A stretch of DNA of 64,000 bases from CATQHP01 sp965205595 (GCA_965205595.1 CBDBHI010000040.1:1-64000); one strand, 5' to 3'. Positions 1 through 9,386 are shown, numbered from the stretch's first letter. Notes: generated by a model from the letters alone, not told the origin. Program-made: numbers and translations.

Positions 1-52
1 AACGATGACGTGTGTGCTGGACGTTCGAATTCGGCTCGGTCAAATGGCGAAG

Positions 53-2230
53 TTACGCCGGCGTCCCACGCTCACTCTCAACCGCGCTAACCAATTTTTC
101 CAGCCGCTTCTCGGCACTTCGATCTTCTCGAAAGCGAGCGGCTAAGTACGCAGCAGTAACGTCCGTCATCACTCCGCGCAGGTGCGGGTCCGACACCCTT
201 GCTAACAACTCCTGAGGCGTTTCCGAATCACGCCTTTTGACGCCGCCGCGTTCCAAAACACGAATGGCCCGTCGATATAACTTGACGCTGGAGAACTCTT
301 CTCGCCCACTCGCTCGGCCCGATCGGAATCGCCAAATCGACAGCCACACTGCGCCACCAACAATTGTGATCGCAGTAAGCCACACCATTAGCGGCTCCGC
401 ATCCGGGTCAAGTGAGGGACGCTCGAGTTCAAGGCCAGTCGTCAAGCGCTTCCAAAACCATCGCGCCCACTGGTAAATCGCGTCGACTGACAGTAGAGCG
501 GATAATGCCGCCGACTCGGAGCGCTGCGCGAATCCTCGTGCAAGCTCTCGTTGGCGACCAGAATCATAGTCGACAACCCAATCCAACCAGGCCGATTGCA
601 GCGCGTCCCAGACCATCCAGGCTTGAGAAAGCCAGGGCCCGGCAACTGCGTCGGGATTGACGGGTGTCGGGTCGAATTCCAGCCAGCCATAGCGCGGAAT
701 GTAGGCCTCTACCCAACTGTGAGCGTCACTCGATCGGATCACATGCATGCCGGACAGCGGATTGTAGGCACCGCCGGCGAACCCGTTTACGAGCCGGGCG
801 GGAATTCCCAGCGTGCGTAGCATCACCGCCATCGCCGAAGCGAAGTACTCGCAGTGCCCCTCTTGCCGCTCAAACAGGAACTGCGCCAAGGGGTCATCCG
901 CCCGCTCCTCCGGCAGACTGAGCGTGTATCCGAACGTGGTTTTCAGATAGCTCTCGATCGAGCGAGCGCGCTCTAGTGAATTCGTCCGCGGTCCAACAAT
1001 TTGAAGTGCGGTCTGCCCGATCCGAGGGTCTATACCTTCAGGGACGCTTAGGTTGAGCTCGACGAAACGCTTCGAGTACAGCTCGACGGCGCGCCGGGGA
1101 GAAATCGAATCCGGGTCGGTGATCCAGCTCGTCGCCTCATAGCGCAATCCTTGCGATGAGGAGCCACCTTCAACCAGCAGCGATTCGCTAGGCGTCTGCC
1201 ACAGCCGCCGAAAGCCACCTCTGATCAATTCCGGTACGCCCGCAACGAATACCGCTCGGAAAGGCTGAGGCTCCACGGTGACGCTGTAATGCAGCCGTCT
1301 TAGATCTTGACCCTGACGGCGGGCTTTCCAAACCGGATGAAAGCCTTCACTCGATAGCTTCAGCTCAGTGGGCTCTTGTGAGGCCCGGCTCCAGCGTACG
1401 CCATCGAAAAGGCTCAGCGCCACGCCCCTCCAACGTTGCATTCCAACTAACATGCCATCGAGCGATTCGATGCGCATGACCGGGCTGAAATCTTGTTGCA
1501 ACGAACCGGTCAGACCAAGATCAACTCGGTCTGAGAATCCGACGCTGTAGCTGCGGCTGAAAGGTGAAATGCGCGCGTCGGCCATCGTGCGAGGTAGCAC
1601 AAGAAACAGCCCAAGGCTCAGCGCAAGCACTTCGCACGACAGGAATACGGCCAACGAACCGACGCGGCCGAGTATGCGGAAATTCTGTACAAATCCGTGG
1701 CTGAGCGCGACGCGCGGGGAGGCCTGGCCCAAGCGGCGCATCGAGAAGCTGGAGTAGCAGAATATGGCGGTCACCACGAAGCCGGCGAGCATCACCATGT
1801 AACCCGGTCCCGCGACGAACATCGAGGCCGTTAGCAGGTGCAAGAACGCCAAAACTCCCAGATAAAAATAGTCGCGGCCCGTTTCAGCAATCACGACTTT
1901 CAAAGCCGTAAACAACAACATCAACCGCACTGTCGATGAAATAAAATCGCCGCCGAGATAGTACAGATCGAGGGAATAGAAGATGACAACCAGAACCACG
2001 AGAACCGTGGCCGGTCGCCTCGGGAATTTAATCGCTTTCGCCCTCAGCAGCAACCAGGCCCGAATGCCAAACGCCGTTATAAGTGCGGCTGCAGACACTG
2101 CGTCGACTTGTCCGGCGGCCCAAAGACCAACCAAACCGTTCAACAGCAGCGCCAGCAACGACACCTGGAACCAGCGATCGATTGACTGCAAGAATCTTTC
2201 GGCTGCTGCGGATTGCGGCACGGTCTTCAT
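53..2230 (-). CDS. TgpA-like transglutaminase membrane protein (DUF3488/transglutaminase core)
   Basis: The product is about 725 residues. The first ~210 residues are a run of hydrophobic segments. A soluble domain follows with a transglutaminase-like core: the motif GHCEY places the catalytic Cys at about 460, DAHSW the His at about 504 and EFDPTP the Asp at about 520. One more hydrophobic segment and a short cytoplasmic tail end the protein. This layout matches the TgpA family (DUF3488, transglutaminase core, DUF4129-like tail), an inner-membrane enzyme whose catalytic domain faces the periplasm; its natural substrate is poorly known. I chose the ATG at 2230. The longer frame opens with GTG at 2284, and neither start has a clear ribosome site. 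It is transcribed away from tpiA, and what follows it lies outside the window. Family call is firm, biological role is not. Confidence 0.85.
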   Translation of the reverse strand: MKTVPQSAAAERFLQSIDRWFQVSLLALLLNGLVGLWAAGQVDAVSAAALITAFGIRAWLLLRAKAIKFPRRPATVLVVLVVIFYSLDLYYLGGDFISSTVRLMLLFTALKVVIAETGRDYFYLGVLAFLHLLTASMFVAGPGYMVMLAGFVVTAIFCYSSFSMRRLGQASPRVALSHGFVQNFRILGRVGSLAVFLSCEVLALSLGLFLVLPRTMADARISPFSRSYSVGFSDRVDLGLTGSLQQDFSPVMRIESLDGMLVGMQRWRGVALSLFDGVRWSRASQEPTELKLSSEGFHPVWKARRQGQDLRRLHYSVTVEPQPFRAVFVAGVPELIRGGFRRLWQTPSESLLVEGGSSSQGLRYEATSWITDPDSISPRRAVELYSKRFVELNLSVPEGIDPRIGQTALQIVGPRTNSLERARSIESYLKTTFGYTLSLPEERADDPLAQFLFERQEGHCEYFASAMAVMLRTLGIPARLVNGFAGGAYNPLSGMHVIRSSDAHSWVEAYIPRYGWLEFDPTPVNPDAVAGPWLSQAWMVWDALQSAWLDWVVDYDSGRQRELARGFAQRSESAALSALLSVDAIYQWARWFWKRLTTGLELERPSLDPDAEPLMVWLTAITIVGGAVWLSIWRFRSGRASGREEFSSVKLYRRAIRVLERGGVKRRDSETPQELLARVSDPHLRGVMTDVTAAYLAARFREDRSAEKRLEKLVSAVESERGTPA

Positions 2231-2507
2231 TCTACGAATCTGTGAGTCCGAGCGGCCGATGTACGCGAAGAATCGGCCGTGCACCGCGTGGTCGCGGATA
2301 GCGTGATGAATCCGTGCCGGCGGATCATAGCCAAGCTCCGTCGCGTCGGGTTCGCCTCATCTTTGCTGAACCAATTGAAGTCACCTGCGACGAACGGACG
2401 GATCGGCGTCATTTCGATATCAGATGCTGTAGTATCCTGAGAATCGTGGTCGCATTCCCGACCGCAACCCCAATAGATCCGACTTTCTTAGTTACAGCGG
2501 AGGATGT

Positions 2508-3257
2508 GTGCGTACCCCAGTCATTGCCGGCAATTGGAAGATGTTTAAGACGGCTGTCGAGACTGCGGAGTTCTTCGCGGAGCTGAAGCCGTTGGTCGCT
2601 GCCTCGACCGGCCGCGAGATCGTGATAGCTCCTACGGCGCCGGCTTTGGCAGCGGCAGTTGAGGCAACGAAAGATAGCGATATCAAGATCAGCGCACAGA
2701 ATCTTCATTGGGAAGCCGAAGGCGCCTTCACCGGCGAAATTTCGGCCGGCATGATCACAGCCATCGGATGCAGCCACGTGATTATCGGGCACAGCGAACG
2801 TCGCCGGCTTTTTGGAGAAACAGATGGCACCGTCCATCTAAAAACACTCTCGGCGCTTGAGGCCGGTCTGACACCAATCGTTTGTGTCGGAGAAACGCTA
2901 GAGCAACGAGAAGCTGACAACACCGCGACGGTATTGCGTGAGCAATTCACCACCGGACTCGGAGCTTTGACCGCCGAGCAGTTCTCTCGTATAATCGTTG
3001 CGTATGAGCCCGTTTGGGCGATTGGGACGGGGCGAAGCGCCACACCCGAAATCGCCGGCGAAGCTCATGGCATTCTGCGTTCGTTAGTCACCGATCGTTT
3101 CGGGGGCGACGTTGCGGAAAGCTTGCGAATCCTTTACGGTGGCAGCGTAAAACCTGAGAACGTCGAGGCATTGATGGCGCGCGACGAAATTGACGGCGCC
3201 TTGGTGGGTGGAGCCAGCTTGAAACCAAAGTCATTCGCGGAGCTGGTGAACTGCTAG
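2508..3257 (+). CDS. tpiA: Triosephosphate isomerase
   Basis: This is a full-length TIM-barrel enzyme of 249 residues. It interconverts dihydroxyacetone phosphate and glyceraldehyde 3-phosphate in glycolysis and gluconeogenesis in the cytoplasm. The catalytic residues are all visible: Lys11 in GNWKMFK, His95 in GHSERR and Glu167 in AYEPVWAIGTG. The phosphate-binding YGGSVK and GGASLK loops lie near the C-terminus. The start is GTG, preceded by the purine-rich GCGGAGGA; no upstream ATG fits. secG follows 34 bases downstream on the same strand, so the two genes are probably co-transcribed, a common bacterial arrangement. Confidence 0.97.
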   Translation: MRTPVIAGNWKMFKTAVETAEFFAELKPLVAASTGREIVIAPTAPALAAAVEATKDSDIKISAQNLHWEAEGAFTGEISAGMITAIGCSHVIIGHSERRRLFGETDGTVHLKTLSALEAGLTPIVCVGETLEQREADNTATVLREQFTTGLGALTAEQFSRIIVAYEPVWAIGTGRSATPEIAGEAHGILRSLVTDRFGGDVAESLRILYGGSVKPENVEALMARDEIDGALVGGASLKPKSFAELVNC

Positions 3258-3291
3258 GTGGCGGATGGTCGAGCGAAGTTAGGAATAAACA

Positions 3292-3702
3292 ATGTTGATC
3301 TTACTGACTGTTCTCCATGTGGCGGTGAGCTTTTTCTTGATCATTGTCGTACTGCTACAAAGCGGCAAGGCGGCTGATTTGGCTGGCGCGTTTGGCGGAA
3401 TGGGGTCGCAGACGGCATTTGGCGCGCGCGGCGCGGCCACGATCCTCTCAAAGGCAACGACTGGGGCGGCAGTGCTGTTTATGCTGACCTCGATCACGTT
3501 GGGAATCCATCAGGGCCAAGCGGTCGGCTCTGGGCAGTCGGTCATCGAGCGAAGCGGGATTGGCAGCGAAGAAGGCGAAGCGACGCCGTCGCCGAGCCCA
3601 GCCGCTCCAGCGCCGGTCCAACGCGGCGTGCCTGAAGGTGTAATACAAGAAGTTGAAGTGGTGCCCGCGGGTGGCGAAAGCGCGGCCGAAAGCGAGCAAT
3701 AG
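3292..3702 (+). CDS. secG: Preprotein translocase subunit SecG
   Basis: The product has 136 residues with two hydrophobic segments (about 1-22 and 55-75). Between them is the conserved cytoplasmic loop rich in Gly and Ala (LLQSGKAADL, then GGMGSQTAFG), which is diagnostic of SecG, the small accessory subunit of the SecYEG channel. After residue ~80 comes a low-complexity tail rich in Pro, Ala, Glu and Ser, longer than in enteric SecG but usual in several other phyla. It lies 34 bases after tpiA and 36 bases before a tRNA-Leu(GAG) gene. The secG-tRNA-Leu(GAG) order also occurs in Escherichia coli. Confidence 0.95.
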   Translation: MLILLTVLHVAVSFFLIIVVLLQSGKAADLAGAFGGMGSQTAFGARGAATILSKATTGAAVLFMLTSITLGIHQGQAVGSGQSVIERSGIGSEEGEATPSPSPAAPAPVQRGVPEGVIQEVEVVPAGGESAAESEQ

Positions 3703-3738
3703 TCGCAAATAACCAACGCGACAACTGCCCCCAGACAT

Positions 3739-3825
3739 GCGGAGGTGGCGGAACTGGCAGACGCGCTAGCTTGAGGTGCTAGTGAGAGCAATCTCTTGGG
3801 GGTTCGAGTCCCCCTCTCCGTACCA
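3739..3825 (+). tRNA. tRNA-Leu(GAG)
   Basis: An 87-base class II tRNA with an encoded 3' CCA. The acceptor stem is GCGGAGG pairing with TCTCCGT, including wobble pairs at the first and last positions. The anticodon arm is CTAGC, loop TTGAGGT, GCTAG, giving anticodon GAG for CUC/CUU leucine codons. A long variable arm (GAGAGCAATCTCTT) confirms the leucine class. The T arm is GGGGG-TTCGAGT-CCCCC. A run of eight T residues follows the CCA and may act in termination. It lies directly after secG. Confidence 0.97.
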
Positions 3826-3940
3826 TTTTTTTAACGATTCACTGGGTTGGCAGCGCCACAAGCGGCGCCGGATCGATCAGGTTAGAAACTGGGTATGTCA
3901 GTAGGTTGGTATTGAGGCGACGCTCAGTGGGGTGGTCGCA

Positions 3941-4101
3941 ATCTTAGGGGCTGTGAAAAACCTCCCCTAACTTGAGAATCGGGCGTAGCAAGCTGCGCCC
4001 CTACAAGTAACTTGCGTGTTATCAAAGCTGTAGGGGGGCGACATGTCGCCCCCTCGAACGACCGCAGAGCTAATCGAGGGTTTTTCACAGCCCCTTACGA
4101 T
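3941..4101. repeat. MITE-like inverted-repeat element
   Basis: The tRNA-Leu to murJ interval (3826-4149) has no gene. It holds a ~160-base segment bounded by perfect 15-base inverted repeats, AGGGGCTGTGAAAAA at 3946-3960 and its complement at 4081-4095, with weaker pairing further out. Inside are two smaller palindromes: GGGCGTAGCAAGCTGCGCCC (3981-4000) and one centred on GCGACATGTCGC near 4043. No open reading frame fits. The structure is that of a non-autonomous element or a structured intergenic repeat. I see no second full copy in the window. Confidence 0.6.
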
Positions 4102-4149
4102 TACGGCACTGTTGTTTTCGTTCGAATGGTCCTTCTCATCTCAGCGAGG

Positions 4150-5781
4150 TTAGCGGAATCGCGAGAAAATCGCCTCTTCGGCTAGCGACAGCTCAGGAAG
4201 TTTCATTAGTCGGCAGAGCCCGTAAAGTGACCCCGCTCCCAACGGCACCGCCACCAGCAATGTCAGCAGCCGCGGCAAGAAGGTTTCGCCAAACTCCGCG
4301 CTGATGACCGTCATGGTCGCCCAACAGCCCAGACCCATCACGCCCGACGCGACGGAGATCTTGAGCACGCCCTCAAGCAGCCGGCGGCCCTCGATGCCCT
4401 CGATCCTGGCTCGCATGAAGCTCAATAGCAGCAGGAAATTCAGCGTCGCAACGAGCGATGTCGAGAGCGCCAGCGCCCAATGGCCCCAACCGAATTCTTT
4501 CAAAAACATCCAGTTCAGCCCATAGTTCAACAGAATCGAGAATACTGAAATCGCGACTGGAATACGCACGTTGTCGAGGGCATAGAAGGCGGGCGTCAAT
4601 ACCTTTATGGCGGCGTATCCCGCCAACCCGATGCAGTAATAAGAGAGTCCGAGAGCCGTCTGCTCCGTGTCACTGGCTGAAAATTCGCCGCGTTGAAAAA
4701 TCACTCCCACGATCGGCCGGCTCAGTACGATTAAACCGACGGCGGACGGCACGGTGAGCAGAAACACGAGACCCAAAGACCGCGACAGCGTCTCTCGGAA
4801 ATCGGCAATGCGCCCAGAACCGGCATGACGCGAAATCGTCGGAAGCGTCGCCGAAGCGATGGCCACGCCGAACAGCCCAAGCGGGAGCTGCATAAAACGA
4901 AACGCATAGCTTAGCCAAGCTACCGGACCGTTGATGACGTCGCCCGACGGCCCGGTGATTTCCGACGCGAAGATGCTGTTCACCATTACGTTCACTTGTA
5001 CGGCCGCCGCGCCAATCACCGCCGGACCCATCAAGCGGAGGACCTGTCGCAGCGCGGGGTCGGCGAAGTCGAAAGTTGGACGAAATCGCAATCCCAATCG
5101 CCGGAGTTCCGGCACCTGAAAGTAGTACTGCACCATCCCGCCGAGCAACGCTCCGATCGCCATCCCCTTAATGGGTTCGATCCCGAGCGACGGGCCCACG
5201 ACGAAGCCGAGAAAGAGTCCGGCTGCGATCAACGTGATATTGAAAACCGCCGACGCAAGCGCCGGAATGCCAAATCGTCCTTGCGAATTGAGCACGCCCA
5301 TCGCTTTTGCCGCCAGCGCGATGAAGAGCAGAAACGGCATCATGATTCGCGTCAGCGTAACCGTGAGCTCCATCTTGCCGTCGATTTGCGCGAAGCCGGG
5401 AAACAGCAGCCCGACGAGCTGAGGAGCGAACAAAACGCCGAATATACAGATCAGCGCAAGTAACGGAACCAGCAGCGTGGCAAGGCGGTTTGAGAGATCG
5501 TGGGCGGCCCCTTTTCCGTTCGCCGAGAGCGTCTGCGAAAACGTTGTCACGAACGCCGATGAAAGCGCGCCTTCGGCCAAAAGATCGCGAAGTAAGTTCG
5601 GAATGCGAAAGGCGGCCACGAAGGCGTCGTAGGCCAAGCCGGACCCAAATAGTCCGGCGAAAACGGTTTCGCGTGCTAGTCCAGAGACTCGGCTAAGTAG
5701 GACAGCCGCACTGACAACACTGGCGGAGCGCACGATTTGCGCATGTGCAGCGTTGGCCTCGTTGGAGGAATGCGCGTTCAA
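4150..5781 (-). CDS. murJ: Lipid II flippase MurJ
   Basis: A 543-residue polytopic membrane protein of the MurJ/MviN family in the MOP exporter superfamily. It moves undecaprenyl-linked peptidoglycan precursor across the inner membrane. The sequence shows about 14 hydrophobic segments. Conserved family stretches include the N-terminal SRVSGLARETVFAGLFG region, DAFVAAFRIPNLLRDLLAEG, the AFVTTFS segment and the central PVAWLSYAFRFMQLPLGLFG region. Length is typical. The ATG at 5781 gives a short hydrophilic leader before the first helix. It lies alone between the inverted-repeat element and the spermidine-synthase-like gene, which is on the same strand 67 bases upstream. Confidence 0.95.
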   Translation of the reverse strand: MNAHSSNEANAAHAQIVRSASVVSAAVLLSRVSGLARETVFAGLFGSGLAYDAFVAAFRIPNLLRDLLAEGALSSAFVTTFSQTLSANGKGAAHDLSNRLATLLVPLLALICIFGVLFAPQLVGLLFPGFAQIDGKMELTVTLTRIMMPFLLFIALAAKAMGVLNSQGRFGIPALASAVFNITLIAAGLFLGFVVGPSLGIEPIKGMAIGALLGGMVQYYFQVPELRRLGLRFRPTFDFADPALRQVLRLMGPAVIGAAAVQVNVMVNSIFASEITGPSGDVINGPVAWLSYAFRFMQLPLGLFGVAIASATLPTISRHAGSGRIADFRETLSRSLGLVFLLTVPSAVGLIVLSRPIVGVIFQRGEFSASDTEQTALGLSYYCIGLAGYAAIKVLTPAFYALDNVRIPVAISVFSILLNYGLNWMFLKEFGWGHWALALSTSLVATLNFLLLLSFMRARIEGIEGRRLLEGVLKISVASGVMGLGCWATMTVISAEFGETFLPRLLTLLVAVPLGAGSLYGLCRLMKLPELSLAEEAIFSRFR

Positions 5782-5848
5782 AAGGAGAGCGGCAGCTACG
5801 GACTTCGAAGGAACTCCAGCGTCCTTTGGTTAGCGTATCACCGAGCCG

Positions 5849-7828
5849 CTATTTGAGAACCTGGCTTAGTGCGGCGAAATCGTCGGTCCAGCTAATGTGC
5901 TCGGTGGAGGCCTCTTCTCCAGGGGACAGCAGCATCCAAGTTGAAGCGTTGAGTCCTCTGGTTTCATCGCCGGGGGAGTCCTTCAGTTCGGACTTCATCC
6001 CCATCTCAGCAGCAAGTCCGCTCACCACGGGGGCGAGGTCAAGAAATCGATTCGAGATGTGAAATGCGGCTGAGCCGCCCGATCTTATATGCTGCCGATA
6101 CACGTTTCCGGCCTCGGCCGTTAGCAAATGCGTCGGGATAGCGCCGCTTGAAAACGCATCAACGACGAATAAGTCGAATTGCTCGCTCGCGCCTTGCATG
6201 AGAGCTTGCTCTAGACTAATTCGCGCGTCGCCGTGCACGATGCGGATCTCGGCGGGACTGTCACTCAAGTAGCTAAACGAATCGTTAGCCGCCTCGGTGA
6301 CGGCGCGGTTGATCTCGTAAAACACGAACTCGTCGCCGGCCTGGCCATAGGCCGCCAACGTGCCCACGCCGAGTCCTATGATTCCCACTCGAAGTGGTCC
6401 TTTCGCCACATCGCGGACCCGCTGAAATGCGAGTTCCACTCCGCTGCCTTGTCCAAAGTAAGCGGTGGGCGTTCGCTTCCGTGAATTTTCAGTGAACTGT
6501 GTGCCGTGCTCGGTACTGCCATGAGTGAGAATGCGCTCGGCCCCAGCACCGAAATTCTGCTCGCTCACCGTCAGGACGCCGTAGAAATTTCGGTCGCGAT
6601 TGACGAGCGCCTTTGAAGACGTCAACGACCAGGCGTATCCCACTGTGAAGATCGCCAGCATGAGCCCTGCGGCGGGACCGCGAACAGCGCGCGACACCGG
6701 CAGCGGTGACCACTCGCCGCGCCGGGCTCGACCTAGCAGCGCAAATAGACAACAGCCAATCAGTGCCAATTGGTATTCCCAGTATCCACTAAATATTAGC
6801 GGAGCGACGACACCGACGAAGAGACCGCCTAGCGCTCCGCCAGCGGCCAGAGCGAGGTAAAACAAAGTCAGGCGGCCCGGCGGCGGGCGCGACAGTGCCA
6901 GCTCCCCATGACAAACCATGCAGCCCACGAACAGCGCCAGCGAATGACCGATGACCTGAAGACTCAACGGCCCACCCGCGGATGTCAGCAGTGGCATCAC
7001 ACAGGGGGCAACGACGGCTAGGGTCCAGGCGAAGGTGGTTGGCCGATACCAGCGGTCGCTCTCAAAACACATGATGAACGTCAGAAGGTACACCGCCAGC
7101 GGCAGCACCCACAAGAACGGCACCGCGGCGACCTCTTGCGACATCTGATTCGTTGTCGCGATCAAGAGTGTTGAGCCCGTGGCCGCCAGCGCCACCCAGC
7201 GCAAAGTTTCCTTCGGCGACGAGCGTACATCGGGGTCGCGTCTGGGCGTGCCCGATAGCTTCATTGCTCGAAATGCGAGTGCTCCACAAGACAGCACGAA
7301 CGCTGCATAGGCAATCGACCAGGTCCCGGTTTGCACCCGCAGCCGCATCCAAGGCTCAATTACGAACGGATAACTTGCCAGCGCAAGCAGCGACCCGGCA
7401 TTCGAAACAGCATAAAGCCGGTAGACCGCGCGATTCGAATCGGCTGCCGCGATCCAGCGCTGAATCAGTGGTCCGGTAGCCGCAAGCAACGAGTAAGGCA
7501 ACCCGACACAGGCCAGTAGAAGCAGAAAAATTCTCGCCGTCGGCTGTTCGGAACCGTCGGGTTTCCACGTATCAGGGTCTATTGGCAGAGCCAGAAGCGA
7601 GATCGCAAGCAGAGCAATGTGCAGGGTCGCTTGCCGCGAAAACCGCATCCGACTTCCGATTACATGCGCGTAGGCGTAGCCCGCCCAGAGCATGGTCTGA
7701 AAGAAGAGCATGCACGCTGTCCAAACCGACGGTCCCCCACCGAACCACGGCAAGATGAAGCGCGCCATGATGGGCTGCACCTGAAACAGTAGGAATGCAC
7801 CCAGGAATATGGTGACGACTTCGAGCAA
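5849..7828 (-). CDS. Fused transporter-like membrane domain and spermidine-synthase-like domain
   Basis: The product has 659 residues. The first ~410 residues form a string of hydrophobic segments like those of fused MFS/spermidine synthase proteins. The last ~230 residues form a Rossmann-type aminopropyltransferase-like domain: VGIIGLGVGTLAAY is the nucleotide-binding glycine loop, FYEINRAV the acidic end of the second strand, HGDAR the next acidic site and LFVVDAFSSGAIP the region that in true spermidine synthases holds the catalytic Asp. The fusion is a known but uncharacterised family. Polyamine synthesis is possible but unproven, since no polyamine genes are nearby. Confidence 0.85.
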   Translation of the reverse strand: MLEVVTIFLGAFLLFQVQPIMARFILPWFGGGPSVWTACMLFFQTMLWAGYAYAHVIGSRMRFSRQATLHIALLAISLLALPIDPDTWKPDGSEQPTARIFLLLLACVGLPYSLLAATGPLIQRWIAAADSNRAVYRLYAVSNAGSLLALASYPFVIEPWMRLRVQTGTWSIAYAAFVLSCGALAFRAMKLSGTPRRDPDVRSSPKETLRWVALAATGSTLLIATTNQMSQEVAAVPFLWVLPLAVYLLTFIMCFESDRWYRPTTFAWTLAVVAPCVMPLLTSAGGPLSLQVIGHSLALFVGCMVCHGELALSRPPPGRLTLFYLALAAGGALGGLFVGVVAPLIFSGYWEYQLALIGCCLFALLGRARRGEWSPLPVSRAVRGPAAGLMLAIFTVGYAWSLTSSKALVNRDRNFYGVLTVSEQNFGAGAERILTHGSTEHGTQFTENSRKRTPTAYFGQGSGVELAFQRVRDVAKGPLRVGIIGLGVGTLAAYGQAGDEFVFYEINRAVTEAANDSFSYLSDSPAEIRIVHGDARISLEQALMQGASEQFDLFVVDAFSSGAIPTHLLTAEAGNVYRQHIRSGGSAAFHISNRFLDLAPVVSGLAAEMGMKSELKDSPGDETRGLNASTWMLLSPGEEASTEHISWTDDFAALSQVLK

Positions 7829-7950
7829 GGGTGATTAGGGGCACGACGGCCGCTTGAGGGAGTATCGAGACCAACGTAGCCGAGGGATGGCTTACGCCGA
7901 GCCTAAACGAAATTTTATCAGTAATGCGGCTGGGGCCAACCGCGACTCGC

Positions 7951-8145
7951 GTTGGCCCGGGCACCGCCCCCCTTGGTTGGGCGGATCAGTCAAGGGGGAC
8001 ACTTGAGATTCCAGCGAGGCGAAGTTGCGCTTCGCGGTACCGAGCCGCGCCGCCGTGCGGTGCGGTGCACACGTCGCAGAAAGGACCGCACCGCGAGGCG
8101 GCGCGGCTCGGTACCGCGAACGGTTTCGTCCAACAAGTAGCTTGG
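7951..8145 (+). repeat. Palindromic repeat family 1, copy A
   Basis: First of four related ~210-220-base non-coding elements (others at 47082, 52474 and 60531). The core is a perfect 22-base hairpin, arms 8033-8054 and 8097-8118, enclosing a 42-base loop that itself contains GTGCGGTGCGG and CCGCACCGC. On the left flank is a smaller hairpin made by CCGCCC and GGGCGG (about 7964-7984). On the right is the shared stretch TTTCGTCCAACAAGTAGCTT. It occupies the interval between the divergent fused membrane gene and the NIPSNAP gene. Orientation is the same as copy D and opposite to B and C. The rest of 7829-7950 shows nothing recognisable. Confidence 0.85.
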
Positions 8146-8205
8146 CGGCCTGCGGCAGCGCCGCCTACAATGGGCGGAGATACCGGCGAGCTAGGGAGAC
8201 GCTAC

Positions 8206-8529
8206 ATGGCCTTCTACGAACTCAGACAGTACAAAATTCTACCGGGAAAAATGGACGAATGGGTGACTTTTATGGAAAAGGAGATCATCCCGTTCCAGGT
8301 CGCCCAGGGCATGGTGATAACCGCTGCGTTTCGTGGTGAAGACGACGACAGCACCTATGTCTGGATGCGACGCTTTGCGAGCGAGCAAGAGCGCGAGCGT
8401 CTATACGAAGCTGTTTACCAAAGTGATCGCTGGAAAAACGACTTCAGCCTGCGAATCCCCACGCTGATGGATCGCTCCGCCATTCAGATCACGCGGCTGA
8501 CTCCAACTCCGTTGTCGCCGACGCAATAG
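8206..8529 (+). CDS. NIPSNAP family protein
   Basis: A 107-residue protein that starts FYELRQYKILPGKMDEW and ends in a short hydrophilic tail. The YELRxYxxxPGK opening, the central FRGEDDDSTYVWMRRFAS and the DxxxER pattern are those of the NIPSNAP fold, a dimeric alpha/beta barrel domain of uncertain function. The open frame extends upstream to 7924, but that part runs through repeat copy A and is not protein-like, so I start at the ATG at 8206, which begins the conserved domain directly. The next gene is convergent, with its stop two bases away. Confidence 0.85.
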   Translation: MAFYELRQYKILPGKMDEWVTFMEKEIIPFQVAQGMVITAAFRGEDDDSTYVWMRRFASEQERERLYEAVYQSDRWKNDFSLRIPTLMDRSAIQITRLTPTPLSPTQ

Positions 8530-8530
8530 A

Positions 8531-8974
8531 CTACTTGGCGCCGGGCGTGACAGCCTTGACGACGTAGTAGACAACTAAGTCCGGCACTTCTTTAAACCAA
8601 TGCGGCGTGCCCTTCGGTATGACAACCACGTCACCTACCGAGAGGTTATGCGTCGTGCCGCCGGTAATCGAATCACCGAGTTGCTGGCCGGGCCCTGTGT
8701 TCTTGGCACCGTTGACCGTTCCGCCCGTCACGAACGTCGCCGAACCCTCAAGGACGTAGAAGACATCCGTCTGTTCGCTATGAATTTCAGCCTTCCCACC
8801 CTCGTTCCGCCGGCTCATGATCACGACATGATCGTCGCCGGACGTCATCGGCCCCGGCTTCATGCGGGCAGCCGCCACCTTCTCCGCGGGCAGGTATACC
8901 ACGTCAGCGGCAACTGCGGTCGTAACGCCCACTGAAGAAATTACCAAAGTAGCCAAAACTAGAATTCGTTTCAT
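8531..8974 (-). CDS. Secreted cupin-domain protein
   Basis: A 147-residue protein with a cleavable signal peptide (MKRILVLATLVISSVGVTTAVAA, about 23 residues), so it is exported. The mature part is one cupin barrel. The first cupin motif is near EIHSEQTDVFYVLEG and the second near GDVVVIPKGTPHWFKEV, which supply His and Glu residues typical of the metal site. The start at 8974 has the strong ribosome site AGGTAAGG just upstream; the longer frame to 9193 lacks signal-peptide character. Substrate is unknown. Its 3' end lies one base from the NIPSNAP stop, a convergent pair. Confidence 0.85.
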   Translation of the reverse strand: MKRILVLATLVISSVGVTTAVAADVVYLPAEKVAAARMKPGPMTSGDDHVVIMSRRNEGGKAEIHSEQTDVFYVLEGSATFVTGGTVNGAKNTGPGQQLGDSITGGTTHNLSVGDVVVIPKGTPHWFKEVPDLVVYYVVKAVTPGAK

Positions 8975-9002
8975 CCTTACCTCGTTTATACAGACAGAGG
9001 AA

Positions 9003-9386
9003 TTATAGCTTGCGGTACTCGGCTGTGATCGTCGATCGAATACCGCCTCTCGGGGTGAACTTGCCTTCGAGCCTTGCCCATAGTGGTGAGGTCGCGGCGA
9101 CAATGTCGGCGAGTACCTTGTTGACAACGTTCTCGTAGAAGATACCCAGGTTGCGGTACTCGAGTAGATACAGCTTGAGCGACTTGAGTTCAAGGCACTG
9201 TTCGCCGGGCTCGTAGGTCAGAGTCAAGCTGCCAAAATCGGGCTGACCGGTTTTCGGGCAGACCGAAGTAAATTCGGGAATCTCAATCGTGATCGTGTAG
9301 CCCGGATACTGGTTTCGCCAAGTTTCAATCTCCGGCAGCTTGGCATCAATGCCGGCCTTGGCATGCTCGTCAGTGTAATCGGCCAC
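9003..9386 (-). CDS. queF: NADPH-dependent 7-cyano-7-deazaguanine reductase QueF (type I)
   Basis: A 127-residue single-domain QueF that reduces preQ0 to preQ1 in queuosine synthesis. The nucleophile is Cys43 in SVCPKTGQPDF, with the acidic partner Asp50. The substrate and cofactor region appears as ELKSLKLYLLEYRNLGIFYE, and FTPRGGIRS lies near the end. The short length matches the unimodular, tunnelling-fold form rather than the ~280-residue E. coli form. queC, which makes preQ0, is 26 kb away at 35261, so the pathway genes are scattered. It is co-oriented with the cupin gene downstream. Confidence 0.93.
   Translation of the reverse strand: MADYTDEHAKAGIDAKLPEIETWRNQYPGYTITIEIPEFTSVCPKTGQPDFGSLTLTYEPGEQCLELKSLKLYLLEYRNLGIFYENVVNKVLADIVAATSPLWARLEGKFTPRGGIRSTITAEYRKL

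Noticed and set aside
7924..8205. N-terminal extension of the NIPSNAP frame
   Set aside because: It runs through repeat copy A and has Arg/Ala-rich non-protein character; the domain starts at the ATG at 8206.
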